A stretch of 39,615 nt of DNA. Origin: Clostridiales bacterium. Lineage in GTDB: Bacteria > Bacillota > Clostridia > Saccharofermentanales > Saccharofermentanaceae. A program made the position numbers and the translations under genes. Below the pieces are notes generated by a model. That model ran no database searches. It was given only the letters and a program-made list of their open reading frames with translations, and was not told the origin of the DNA. The stretch covers positions 1 to 39,615 of the forward strand of contig JAFZBN010000007.1 of NCBI GenBank assembly GCA_017561715.1, read 5' to 3'. Of this stretch, positions 7,799 through 16,301 are shown piece by piece (positions within the stretch are counted from its first letter, which is position 1; each line of letters starts with the position of its first letter).

Positions 7799-10057
7799 AT
7801 GGCAAGAAAGAGTAAAAAAGACATAGCAGAGACACCGGAGAAGAACTCCCTGAAGAGCCAGTCCCAAGGACTTCCGCCGTCTGATCCGACACTTCAGGAT
7901 ATTAACGATACCCTGGAATCGAACTTCATGCCTTATGCGATGAGTATCATCGTATCGCGTGCGATCCCGGAGATCGACGGTTTTAAGCCATCTCACAGAA
8001 AACTTCTTTACACGATGTACAAGATGGGACTTCTGAAGGGCAACCGCACCAAGTCCAGTAACGTTGTCGGTCAGACCATGAAACTCAATCCTCACGGCGA
8101 TTCCGCGATCTATGAGACCATGGTCCGTCTGGCAAGAGGTAACGGAGCGCTCCTGCATCCGTACGTTGATTCAAAGGGTAACTTCGGTAAGCAGTACTCC
8201 CGTGATATGCAGTACGCGGCACCGAGATATACGGAGGTACGCCTCGAAAAACTCTGTGAGGAACTCTTCAAGGGCCTGGATAAAAATGCGGTCGATTTTG
8301 TTGATAACTACGACGGCACGATGAAGGAGCCGGTACTCCTTCCCGCGACATATCCGTCGATCCTCGTAAACAGTAACCAGGGTATCGCTGCCGGTATGGC
8401 TTCGAACATCTGCTCCTTCAACATCAAGGAAGTCTGTGAAGCGACGATCGCCTACATGAAGGATCCGACTTCGGATATCCTGGAGATCATGCCCGCGCCG
8501 GATTTCCCGGGCGGAGGCATTATCCTTTACGATGAGACCGCGATGCGTTCGATCTATGAATCGGGAAAAGGACCTGTCCGCATCCGTTCGAAGTATTTTG
8601 CCGATAAGAAAAATAACCTGATCGAAGTGACCGAGATCCCGTATACGACAACGGCTGAGGCTGTTATCGACGAGATCACCGAACTGGTTAAGTCCGGTAA
8701 GGTCAAAGAGATCAACGATGTCCGTGATGAGACGGACCTTGATGGTTTGAAGATCTGTATCGAATGTAAGAGAGGCACGGATCTTGATGCCCTGATGACA
8801 AAGCTTTTCCGTTTCACGAAGCTGGAAGATGTCTTCTCGTGTAACTTCAATGTCCTGATCAACGGCTATCCGAGAGTCATGGGCGTAACTCAGCTCCTTG
8901 CCGAGTGGATCGTCTGGAGACGTTCCTGCCAGAAGAGAGAAGTCGTCTTTGAGATGGATAAGAAGAAAGACAAACTCCATCTTCTCGATGGTCTTGCAAA
9001 GATCCTTCTGGATATCGATAAAGCGATCTCGATCATCCGTAATACCGAACTTGAGGCGGACGTAGTTCCGAACCTCATGAAAGGTTTCGATATCGACAGT
9101 CTTCAGGCTGAATATGTCGCGGAGATCAAACTCCGTAACATCAACCGCCAGTATATCCTGAACCGTACGGCCGACAGAGAGAACCTCGTTAAAGAGATCA
9201 AGGATCTCGAGGATATCCTTAAGAAGCCGGAGCGCCTCGACGCACTGATCATCAAGGCTTTGGAGAATGTCGCAAAGACTTACGGACAGGACAGAAAGAC
9301 AGAACTTCTCCGTGCCGAGGAAGCAGAGACATTCAATGTTTCCAACATGATCGAGGATTACCGACTGAAACTGTTCCTCTCCGATCACGGTTACATCAAA
9401 AAAATCGCGCTTACCTCGCTTCGTAATGCCGGAGACCTCAAGATCAAGGATGACGATGAGATCGTCATGGAACTTGAAGGTACCAATAAGTCGGAGATCC
9501 TGTTCTTCTCCGATAAGGCGAACTGCTACAAGATGAAGGCGTTTGAACTTCCGGATACCAAGCCGAGTGAGTACGGCGGATATCTGCCGAATGTTCTTCA
9601 GATGGAAGAGGGCGAAAAGATCATCTTCATGCATGTGGCGGATGACTTTAAAGGAAATGTGCTTTTCTCGTTTGAGAACGGAAAGATCAGTAAGATCCCG
9701 ATGAGCGCGTATGAGACGAAGCAGAACAGAAAGAAACTGATCCACGCGTACAGCGATATTTCGCCGATCGTCTGCATCCGATATATCACCGAGGATGTCG
9801 ATATGGCCGCCTTCTCAAATCTTCGTAAGGCGATCGTCTTTAATTCGTCGCTGATCCCGCTGAAGACCACACGTTCCTCTCAGGGCGTACAGGTCCTGAC
9901 CAGCAAGAAGGGCAGCGTAATGACTGAAGTGAAGAGAGTAGAGGAGACCGACTTTACGGATCCTGAATACTATCGTGTCAGAAGACTTCCCGCGATCGGA
10001 TACTATCTGAAAGAGGAGACGATCGAAGACAGACAGTTGACACTGGGAGATCTGTGA
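7799..10057 (+). CDS. parC: Type IIA DNA topoisomerase, DNA-cleaving (A) subunit, ParC/GyrA-like
   Basis: This is the strand-cutting partner of the preceding B subunit. Residues from about 42 give the A-subunit core: SRAIPEIDGFKPSHRKLLY, then the quinolone-region segment LNPHGDSAIYETMVRLARG, and the active-site tyrosine Tyr144 in APRYTEVRL. A long coiled-coil arm follows, with a C-terminal part of limited size (752 aa in total, against over 800 for most GyrA). There is no clear GyrA box, which favours a relaxing/decatenating topo IV role. It lies 20 bp after the B gene with an AGAAGAGAG ribosome site, so the two are co-translated. The sequence around Arg-Lys (SHRKLLY where VQRRILY is usual) is divergent. 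Confidence 0.85.
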   Translation: MARKSKKDIAETPEKNSLKSQSQGLPPSDPTLQDINDTLESNFMPYAMSIIVSRAIPEIDGFKPSHRKLLYTMYKMGLLKGNRTKSSNVVGQTMKLNPHGDSAIYETMVRLARGNGALLHPYVDSKGNFGKQYSRDMQYAAPRYTEVRLEKLCEELFKGLDKNAVDFVDNYDGTMKEPVLLPATYPSILVNSNQGIAAGMASNICSFNIKEVCEATIAYMKDPTSDILEIMPAPDFPGGGIILYDETAMRSIYESGKGPVRIRSKYFADKKNNLIEVTEIPYTTTAEAVIDEITELVKSGKVKEINDVRDETDLDGLKICIECKRGTDLDALMTKLFRFTKLEDVFSCNFNVLINGYPRVMGVTQLLAEWIVWRRSCQKREVVFEMDKKKDKLHLLDGLAKILLDIDKAISIIRNTELEADVVPNLMKGFDIDSLQAEYVAEIKLRNINRQYILNRTADRENLVKEIKDLEDILKKPERLDALIIKALENVAKTYGQDRKTELLRAEEAETFNVSNMIEDYRLKLFLSDHGYIKKIALTSLRNAGDLKIKDDDEIVMELEGTNKSEILFFSDKANCYKMKAFELPDTKPSEYGGYLPNVLQMEEGEKIIFMHVADDFKGNVLFSFENGKISKIPMSAYETKQNRKKLIHAYSDISPIVCIRYITEDVDMAAFSNLRKAIVFNSSLIPLKTTRSSQGVQVLTSKKGSVMTEVKRVEETDFTDPEYYRVRRLPAIGYYLKEETIEDRQLTLGDL

Positions 10058-10102
10058 TACAAGATAAGTGCATCTTAAGTGAATGAGGAGACAAGCTGAC
10101 AC

Positions 10103-11974
10103 ATGATGGAATTCGGCGGACACTCGGTATCGATCGACAAACCCCGTTCGATGGGAATGTGGATCATGATCGGACTTGGAATCGCAAGTCTTATCGCCAT
10201 GTTTGCCATTATGCTCTTTGTCAATAAAGACACGATGAAACTTGCCGGAGTTATGCCCGGATTCAATGAAGCGCTGGAAAAGCATGACTACGGCACAGCG
10301 CTTTCCATGTATCGTGATCTCAATGATACGATCATCAACCGCGACCCGGGAGATGACAGCGACCTCAGTGAAGAATATGAGATCCTGACACAGATGGAAG
10401 CGGAGGTAAACGAACGAGTTACCCAGATCGAGGACAAGATCCGCTATGACCGTTATACGCCCACGCAGGATGACATCGCGTTCCTGGAAGGCCTCAGTGA
10501 GCTGACAGGCGCACGTATGACCAACTGGCTGACGGGTCTTTGTGAAGAATTCCTTCGAGGTACCATAGAAAAGCCGACGCTGATGTTTATCTTCGACCAG
10601 CTTGAGGATCTGAGTAATATCGCGGCCGCGGCGAGACCGCTTCGCGCGGAGATCGATCAGATCGAGCTTTCAAGAGGTGACGTACAGACCGCGGAAAGCC
10701 TGTTTGCCGAGGGCGAATATGTCGAGGCGGTCAAATACTACGAGTACGTTATTTCCACATCCGAAGGTTTTGTAAATGAATTTGCCAATAAACGTCTTGA
10801 GGACTGTAAGGCAGAGATGTATGAGCCGATGATGAAGATCGCGGATCATATGCTTGCCAACTTCCAGTATTATTCCGCGGAGACACTGCTTTCGGATCTG
10901 GCAAGGATCTTCCCGGATGACCAGATCATTCAGTCGAACCTTTTTATGGCGACTTCGAACACATATCCTGTTTCCGAGTATAAAGGCTCTGTCGAGGTCA
11001 TCTGCGTCAAACCGCTTATCGCCGATACTACTGTGGCTTTCGAGATGAACTATTCGACCTCCACGGACTCTTATTATCTGACGGTATCCGAGTTCCGCGC
11101 GATCCTGGAAAGCCTTTACGCTAAGAACTATTGCCTGATCGATCCGACTTCGATGGCCGATCTTGATAACCCAGGATTCGTTACCGCGAAGGAGATCATG
11201 ATCCCGCAGGGGAAAAAGCCGCTGATCATCATACTTGAGGATTTTTCCTATACGGCGACACGCGCGAAATACGGAATGTGCCAGCGTCTCGTTTTGAACG
11301 ATATGGGACAGGTCTGTGGCGAGTATGTCAATGCGGGCGGCCAGACGATCGTAAGCAGAAACAGCGAAGCGATCGGTATCCTGGATGCTTTTGTCGAAGA
11401 ACATCCGGACTTTTCGTTTAACGGAGTAAAGGGTGTCATCTCGCTTACCGGATACCAGTCGATACTCGGATATGTGACGGATGCCGACCAGATCGACGAT
11501 AGAAATAATGCATTGGAATCCGCGGGAATGACACCGATCGATCTTTCGAGCGCGGAGCTTGAAGCGAACCGCGATACTGTCATTTCGATTATTGAAAAGC
11601 TCAAGGATTCCGGATGGATCATGGCATCTTCCACGTACGGTTTCATCAGTGCCAATCACTGTGAACTTCCTACCATTCAGAATGATACCGAAAAGTGGGT
11701 CACACAGGTAGGCGCGATCACCGGTCCTGTTTCGATCCTTGTCTATCCGAACGGAGACTTTATCCGAGGCTCCGACCCGAGATGCGTTTACCTGAAAGAT
11801 GAAGGTTTCCGTATCTTTTTCGGAGCGGGCCCATCGCCCTATTACACGTACGGCGATAACTACCTGTATTTTGACAGATGTATGTTGACGGGAGATACGC
11901 TCCGAAATGTCGATTACTCGAGACTTTTCAACAAAGAGGAGGTTTACGATGCAACTCGTAAAAAGTCAGCGTAA
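10103..11974 (+). CDS. Membrane-anchored protein with a polysaccharide-deacetylase-like domain lacking the usual metal ligands
   Basis: A 623-aa protein with a transmembrane helix at about 18-40, an extracytoplasmic helical region resembling TPR repeats (about 50-290; for example ALEKHDYGTALSMY and AEGEYVEAVKYYEY), and a C-terminal domain (about 370-610) whose order of strands recalls NodB-type carbohydrate esterases. The place where the catalytic SH(T)xxH histidines belong reads SSTYGFISAN, so an active esterase is doubtful. VYPNGD near the end matches the usual YPYG element. Start codons exist at 10103 and 10106, behind TGAGGAG (10084-10090). It follows the topoisomerase genes by 45 bp and overlaps the next gene by 26 bp. 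The family assignment is tentative. Confidence 0.65.
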   Translation: MMEFGGHSVSIDKPRSMGMWIMIGLGIASLIAMFAIMLFVNKDTMKLAGVMPGFNEALEKHDYGTALSMYRDLNDTIINRDPGDDSDLSEEYEILTQMEAEVNERVTQIEDKIRYDRYTPTQDDIAFLEGLSELTGARMTNWLTGLCEEFLRGTIEKPTLMFIFDQLEDLSNIAAAARPLRAEIDQIELSRGDVQTAESLFAEGEYVEAVKYYEYVISTSEGFVNEFANKRLEDCKAEMYEPMMKIADHMLANFQYYSAETLLSDLARIFPDDQIIQSNLFMATSNTYPVSEYKGSVEVICVKPLIADTTVAFEMNYSTSTDSYYLTVSEFRAILESLYAKNYCLIDPTSMADLDNPGFVTAKEIMIPQGKKPLIIILEDFSYTATRAKYGMCQRLVLNDMGQVCGEYVNAGGQTIVSRNSEAIGILDAFVEEHPDFSFNGVKGVISLTGYQSILGYVTDADQIDDRNNALESAGMTPIDLSSAELEANRDTVISIIEKLKDSGWIMASSTYGFISANHCELPTIQNDTEKWVTQVGAITGPVSILVYPNGDFIRGSDPRCVYLKDEGFRIFFGAGPSPYYTYGDNYLYFDRCMLTGDTLRNVDYSRLFNKEEVYDATRKKSA

Positions 11975-12824
11975 GAAATCCGCATTGCTGCTTACGATGA
12001 TAATGTGCCTGAATATGATCTTCAGCGGATGCATGCTCCCGCTGCAAAAACGACATGACTATGTTCGTATATACAACGCGCAGGGGCTTTTCGACTTGAT
12101 GTATACGGCGCTTTATAGCTTCGAAGAAGACGTTTACATTGAGACTACTTCCTATGATGAGTTTATGAATATGTGGGATGAACTGAATGACCAGTTTGCG
12201 CTTCATTCGGCTTTCCGCAGTAAAGACGTGACTCTCGCCAGACGTGATCTTGACGGTTCGTGTCAGATCCAGATGCATATGGAACTCAACGCGTGCGGTA
12301 AGGCGATGCAGTATCTTTATGCAAAGAACGTGAAGAAGTATCCTACGGAAGATGCCGAAAAGGTTGGCGAGGAACTTCTCCGTATCAAATCTGAGATCAT
12401 TAATGACAGCCAGACAGAAGAGGAGAAGGTAAAGGCCATCCACGATTACCTGATCACGCATTGCGAATATGCCGTCGACGGAAACGTGGATATCTATGCG
12501 AGTGCTTATACGCTTCTGACAGAGGGAAAAGCACAGTGTCAGGGTTATTCCGAGGCTTTTGCGGCACTTTGCCTTTTGAGCGGGATCAACTGCAAAGTGA
12601 TCTCGGGAAACTCTACGTTCGGATTCGGTGAAGGCGCGCACGCATGGTGTCAGGTCCAAGTCGGATACATCTGGTATCACGTCGATGTGACCTGGGACGA
12701 TCCAATTCCGGATGTCGAAAATCTCGTCCGTTATGACTTCTATCTGAAGGGCGACGTGATGATGAAAGAAACGCACCAATGGTGCCCGTATTTCGAGGAG
12801 TGCTATACGAATTACGCGGCTTGA
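11949..12824 (+). CDS. Transglutaminase-like lipoprotein
   Basis: A 291-aa protein of the transglutaminase/cysteine-protease-like superfamily. The N-terminus is a lipoprotein signal with a lipobox-like FSGC (Cys28). The catalytic triad is in order: Cys197 in AQCQGYSEAF, His231 in GAHAWCQV and Asp246 in HVDVTWDDP. These proteins usually act on peptides or wall components outside the membrane. The start at 11949 is chosen because AAAGAGGAGG (11933-11942) ends 6 nt upstream; the longer in-frame ORF from 11907 has no ribosome site. The gene overlaps the end of the preceding membrane protein by 26 bp, a sign of coupling, so the two probably act together at the cell envelope. Confidence 0.88.
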   Translation: MQLVKSQRKKSALLLTMIMCLNMIFSGCMLPLQKRHDYVRIYNAQGLFDLMYTALYSFEEDVYIETTSYDEFMNMWDELNDQFALHSAFRSKDVTLARRDLDGSCQIQMHMELNACGKAMQYLYAKNVKKYPTEDAEKVGEELLRIKSEIINDSQTEEEKVKAIHDYLITHCEYAVDGNVDIYASAYTLLTEGKAQCQGYSEAFAALCLLSGINCKVISGNSTFGFGEGAHAWCQVQVGYIWYHVDVTWDDPIPDVENLVRYDFYLKGDVMMKETHQWCPYFEECYTNYAA

Positions 12825-12869
12825 AAATTGAATTTTGTATTACGAAATTGTGATATTTGTGCTTTTCTC

Positions 12870-12898
12870 TAGACTAAAAAATTTGATAACACTATAAT
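12870..12898 (+). promoter_or_regulatory. Sigma-A promoter of the PH-domain gene
   Basis: TAGACT (12870-12875) and a perfect TATAAT (12893-12898) are exactly 17 bp apart, 29 bp upstream of the ATG. The -35 and its flank (CTAGAC) match those of the tRNA promoter at 5401. Confidence 0.82.
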
Positions 12899-12927
12899 AA
12901 CAATAGGTTCATTTTGGGAGGTGCAAG

Positions 12928-13353
12928 ATGGCTAAAGTAGATAAGTTGAACGATTTTATCGTAGAAGAACAGATCATCTGGCAGGATAGAAAGAGAATCT
13001 GCGGATTACCTCTTACTTTCACGAAGTATTCATTCAGCGAAAACCGTATGTTTATCCAGAGAGGTTTTTTTCGTGTCGTGAAAGATGAACTTCTGATGTA
13101 CAGAATCCTTGACGTTCGTCTGAAGAAGAGCTTCTGGCAGCGCATCTTTAAGGTAGGAACGATCGAGCTTTCTACTGCGGATAAGACTACTCCGGTCATT
13201 CTTCTTGAGAACATTAAGAACCCTGATCGTACACGTGATGCTTTGAGCTCGATCGCGGAGAAAGAGCGTGATGAAAAGCGCGTACTGGGTAAGGAAATGT
13301 TCGGTGCACTCCATGACGGTGCGATCGCTCACGATAATTTCGTTGAGTATTAA
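12928..13353 (+). CDS. Small PH-domain-like protein
   Basis: A 141-aa protein with the strand pattern of bacterial pleckstrin-homology domains (bPH2/YdbT type): the FTKYSFSENRMFIQRGFF block, then ELLMYRILDVRLKKSFWQR, then IELSTADKTTPVILLENIKNP. The ILDV and KNP landmarks are typical. There is no transmembrane helix, so it is probably cytosolic. Its molecular function is unknown. The ribosome site GGGAGGT (12916-12922) sets the start. It has its own strong promoter, and a short hairpin follows, so it is likely monocistronic or leads into the sirtuin gene. Confidence 0.75.
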   Translation: MAKVDKLNDFIVEEQIIWQDRKRICGLPLTFTKYSFSENRMFIQRGFFRVVKDELLMYRILDVRLKKSFWQRIFKVGTIELSTADKTTPVILLENIKNPDRTRDALSSIAEKERDEKRVLGKEMFGALHDGAIAHDNFVEY

Positions 13354-13379
13354 GACACAAATTTCTAAAGAACTTAAAA

Positions 13380-13401
13380 CAGCTCCTGAAATACGGAGCT
13401 G
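13380..13401 (+). terminator. Weak terminator-like hairpin
   Basis: CAGCTCC (13380-13386) pairs with GGAGCTG (13395-13401), with an 8-nt loop. Only ATTT follows, so termination would be partial. It separates the PH-domain gene from the sirtuin gene, which has no clear promoter of its own. Confidence 0.4.
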
Positions 13402-13419
13402 ATTTAAAGGGGACAGACA

Positions 13420-14382
13420 GTGGAAACCAGACTGGACAGGTATGAAGGCGCTCGCGAGAAAAAACTCGAGCAGTTAAAGCAACTGATCAAGGAATCGAAT
13501 TATATCGTTTTCCTTGGCGGCGCTGGCGTGTCCACAGAAAGCGGAATTCCCGATTTCCGAAGCGGCGAGGGCATCTTCAATCAGGAAAGCGGACTTTCCT
13601 ATCGTCCGGTCGATATCATCAGCCACTCGTTTTTTGAAGCACATCCTGAAGAGTTTTACGATTTCTACAGAAGAAAACTCTGTTATCCGAAAGCTCGTCC
13701 CAATAAGGCACATCGTGCCCTGGTCCGCCTTGAAAAGCAGGGCAAGCTGAAAGCGACGATTACCCAGAATATCGACAATCTTCATCAGATGGCCGGAAGT
13801 AAGACAACGATCGAGCTTCACGGATCTGTGTTCCGTAACTACTGTGTAGATTGCGGTGAGAAGTATGACCTCGAATTTGTTCTCAAAGGAAAAGGCGTTC
13901 CCCGTTGTACGAAGTGTGGCGGTATCGTCCGTCCGGATGTCGTTCTTTACGAAGAACATCTCGAGCATGAAAATATCGATAATGCCGTTAAGGCGATCAA
14001 GAAAGCAGACCTTCTGATCATAGGAGGAACATCTCTGACGGTCTATCCTGCGGCGACTTTCGCACAGTTCCTTAAGAGCGACCGTGTCGTTATCATCAAT
14101 AAGAGTTCCACTTATCTCGATCTTCAGGCGATGCTGACGATCCATGACAGTATCGGAACGGTGCTTGATACCGTTATTTCGAAGTATATCCCAAGACCGA
14201 AGACTGCATCCAAGTCAAAATCCTCGAAGACATCTGCTTCAAAATCGAAGACAGCTGCTTCGTCGAGATCCTCTTCGGCAAAAAAATCGACAACAGGGAA
14301 GAAGACATCAAGTAAGAAAGAACCTGCAACTAAAAAACCTGCAGCGAAAAAAGCGGGAACCAAGGCTAAGAAGAAAGACTGA
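13420..14382 (+). CDS. Sir2-family NAD-dependent protein deacylase with a basic C-terminal tail
   Basis: A 320-aa sirtuin that removes acyl groups from protein lysines using NAD. Visible motifs are GAGVSTESGIPDFRS (from residue 34), TQNID, the catalytic His134 in ELHGS, four zinc cysteines (142, 145, 163, 166) and the GTSLTVYPAA cofactor motif. The catalytic core ends near residue 257, which matches the usual length of about 240-250. Residues 258-320 form an added tail made almost only of Lys, Ser, Ala, Thr and Pro, with KKPAAKKAGTKAKKK-like repeats resembling histone H1 tails; it is probably disordered and could bind DNA or RNA. The start is GTG with AAAGGGGA (13406-13413) upstream. The next gene begins 8 nt after the stop codon. 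Confidence 0.93.
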   Translation: METRLDRYEGAREKKLEQLKQLIKESNYIVFLGGAGVSTESGIPDFRSGEGIFNQESGLSYRPVDIISHSFFEAHPEEFYDFYRRKLCYPKARPNKAHRALVRLEKQGKLKATITQNIDNLHQMAGSKTTIELHGSVFRNYCVDCGEKYDLEFVLKGKGVPRCTKCGGIVRPDVVLYEEHLEHENIDNAVKAIKKADLLIIGGTSLTVYPAATFAQFLKSDRVVIINKSSTYLDLQAMLTIHDSIGTVLDTVISKYIPRPKTASKSKSSKTSASKSKTAASSRSSSAKKSTTGKKTSSKKEPATKKPAAKKAGTKAKKKD

Positions 14383-14389
14383 TCAGTGA

Positions 14390-16225
14390 ATGAGCGAAAG
14401 AACGGAAAAAAGAGATTCTGATCTTGAAAATAGAAGCTCAGAACTTGATCGTGAATTAAAAGAAATATCCGAGAAAGCCAGTCACCTTGCAAACATCCGT
14501 GGTGTTTGCTTTTTGGGTGTTCTGGCTTTCGTTATCCTGTATTTTTCTCAAGATCGCAACCTGCCTTATCTGATCGGAGCGCTGGTCTGCCTTCTGATCT
14601 TCATCGGTTTGATCATCCGACACGGAAAGATCAAGGCAAAGGCGAAAAGGATCGCGGTGCTTTCCGAGATCAATGAACAGTACATCGCCAGAACGCTTCA
14701 TGATTTTTCAAAGCTTGAAGATGACGGTTCTGACCTTAAAGTAGAAAAGCATCCGTTTGCCGGAGATCTCGATCTTTTCGGGCCCAAGTCGCTTTTCGCG
14801 CTGATCAACGTAGCTCATACGGCGTACGGAAGAAGACAGCTCAGAAAGTGGCTTCTCACTGCGGATTCGGAAGAGATGGATCTTCAACAGATCAAGGATC
14901 GTCAGGCGGCGGTCGAGGAACTCGCATCACAGATCGTTCTGGTGCAGGAGCTTGAAGCCGAGACAAAGATGAATGTGAAGAAGAAGGGCTCTCCGCAGGC
15001 GCTTCTCGCGTTTATCGCTTCTGAAGTGAAAAGATCTAAAACGATCAATCTCATCCGTATCGTCAATACGTGCCTGATGTGGGCTAGTCTGATCGTCGCG
15101 ATCATTTTTGGCGGATATGTCTTTTTCGCGCCGCTTGCATTCTTTGTGATCCAGCAGTTCCTTATGGCAGTAACGTATAAGAACAACGCGATCACGTTCA
15201 CGCTGGTTGAAAAGTTCTATCCCGAGCTTCGTGCTTATTCAAATATCTTTTCGGCGATCGAAAGCGTTGAAGTGAAATCTGATTACCTTGTCTCGTTGAA
15301 AAAGCGCCTGTTTGGTGAGGATGAGGCAGAAGGGAAGGGACAGTCTGCTTCCAATCAGCTGTCATCACTTTACAAGATCTGCCTTTTGATCCAGGCAAGG
15401 ATGCAGCCTCTTTTGTACTTTATACTGAATACAGTTCTTCCGTTTGATGAGCTGTGTCTGCATCTTCTTGAAAACTGGAGAAAAGAGTCCGGAAGTAAGA
15501 TCCCGGAAAAACTTGACGCGATAGGCGAATGGGAGGCTCTGATGAGTCTTTCGACAGTCAGGATGATCTATCCGGAAGCAGGAGTTCCGGAGATCGTTAA
15601 TCAGGAGGAGCCGTTCTTCCGTGGTGAAGGGATCGGTCATCCTCTGATCTCCGAAAAGACTCTTGTGAGAAATGATTTTATCCTTGAAAAAGGATGCGCG
15701 ATGATCACGGGTTCAAACATGTCCGGTAAGACGACACTTCTTCGAACCGTCGGGATCAACTCCGTTCTGGCATTTGCCGGTGCTGTCTGTCCTTGTACTT
15801 CGCTTAAGCTTTCTCTGATGAATATCGGAGCATCTATGAGGATCGAGGATAATCTCGGTGAAGGCGTATCCACTTTCTATGCGGAGCTTGTAAAGATCGA
15901 ACGCATCGTAAAGATGGCTGAATCCGGTCGCCCGCTTTTATTCCTGATCGACGAGATCTTCCGAGGAACAAACTCGAAAGACCGTACCGATGGTGCGTGG
16001 ACAGTCCTCAATAAGCTGCATAAGCCGACGATCATCGGACTGATGTCGACACATGACTACGAGCTTTGCAAGATGAATACGAATAATGAAGTCGATCTGG
16101 TCTATTATCACTTTTCTGAATTTTACGATGATGACGGCTTGCATTTTGATTACAAACTCAAAAACGGCATGTCGACCGAGACAAATGCCAAATACCTAAT
16201 GAAACTGGTCGGAATCACTGATTAG
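14390..16225 (+). CDS. Membrane-embedded MutS-like ATPase
   Basis: A 611-aa protein with a MutS domain V ATPase: Walker A GSNMSGKTT (441-449), Walker B with Asp521-Glu522 in LIDEIFRGTNS, and the STHD switch. It lacks the mismatch-binding domain I. Instead it has two N-terminal transmembrane helices (about 39-53 and 59-76) and two more in the centre (about 222-241 and 243-262). It therefore belongs to the membrane MutS-like group rather than to MutS, MutS2 or MSH4-type proteins; its function is not established. The start is ATG, 8 nt after the sirtuin stop; no strong ribosome site is seen, suggesting coupling to the sirtuin gene. Confidence 0.85.
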   Translation: MSERTEKRDSDLENRSSELDRELKEISEKASHLANIRGVCFLGVLAFVILYFSQDRNLPYLIGALVCLLIFIGLIIRHGKIKAKAKRIAVLSEINEQYIARTLHDFSKLEDDGSDLKVEKHPFAGDLDLFGPKSLFALINVAHTAYGRRQLRKWLLTADSEEMDLQQIKDRQAAVEELASQIVLVQELEAETKMNVKKKGSPQALLAFIASEVKRSKTINLIRIVNTCLMWASLIVAIIFGGYVFFAPLAFFVIQQFLMAVTYKNNAITFTLVEKFYPELRAYSNIFSAIESVEVKSDYLVSLKKRLFGEDEAEGKGQSASNQLSSLYKICLLIQARMQPLLYFILNTVLPFDELCLHLLENWRKESGSKIPEKLDAIGEWEALMSLSTVRMIYPEAGVPEIVNQEEPFFRGEGIGHPLISEKTLVRNDFILEKGCAMITGSNMSGKTTLLRTVGINSVLAFAGAVCPCTSLKLSLMNIGASMRIEDNLGEGVSTFYAELVKIERIVKMAESGRPLLFLIDEIFRGTNSKDRTDGAWTVLNKLHKPTIIGLMSTHDYELCKMNTNNEVDLVYYHFSEFYDDDGLHFDYKLKNGMSTETNAKYLMKLVGITD

Positions 16226-16242
16226 ATTATATCTGCGGTTAC

Positions 16243-16270
16243 TTGAAAATCTGCAGGAGAATGATACAAT
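16243..16270 (+). promoter_or_regulatory. Promoter of lysA
   Basis: TTGAAA (16243-16248) and TACAAT (16265-16270) are spaced 16 bp, and TGA immediately before the -10 forms an extended -10. It is 31 bp upstream of the ATG. No room for a lysine riboswitch is left. Confidence 0.8.
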
Positions 16271-16301
16271 GGTTGCATATTTTGAAAAATGAGGTAATGC
16301 T

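Noticed and set aside
6966..7892. A 308-codon antisense frame across the B/A subunit junction
   Set aside because: Shadow of two real genes; no start signals.
8171..9745. A 524-codon open frame on the - strand opposite the A subunit
   Set aside because: The sense strand has complete topoisomerase motifs. The antisense product has no family features.
16226..16301. Lysine riboswitch before lysA
   Set aside because: The transcribed leader is only about 25 nt, with no room for the aptamer.
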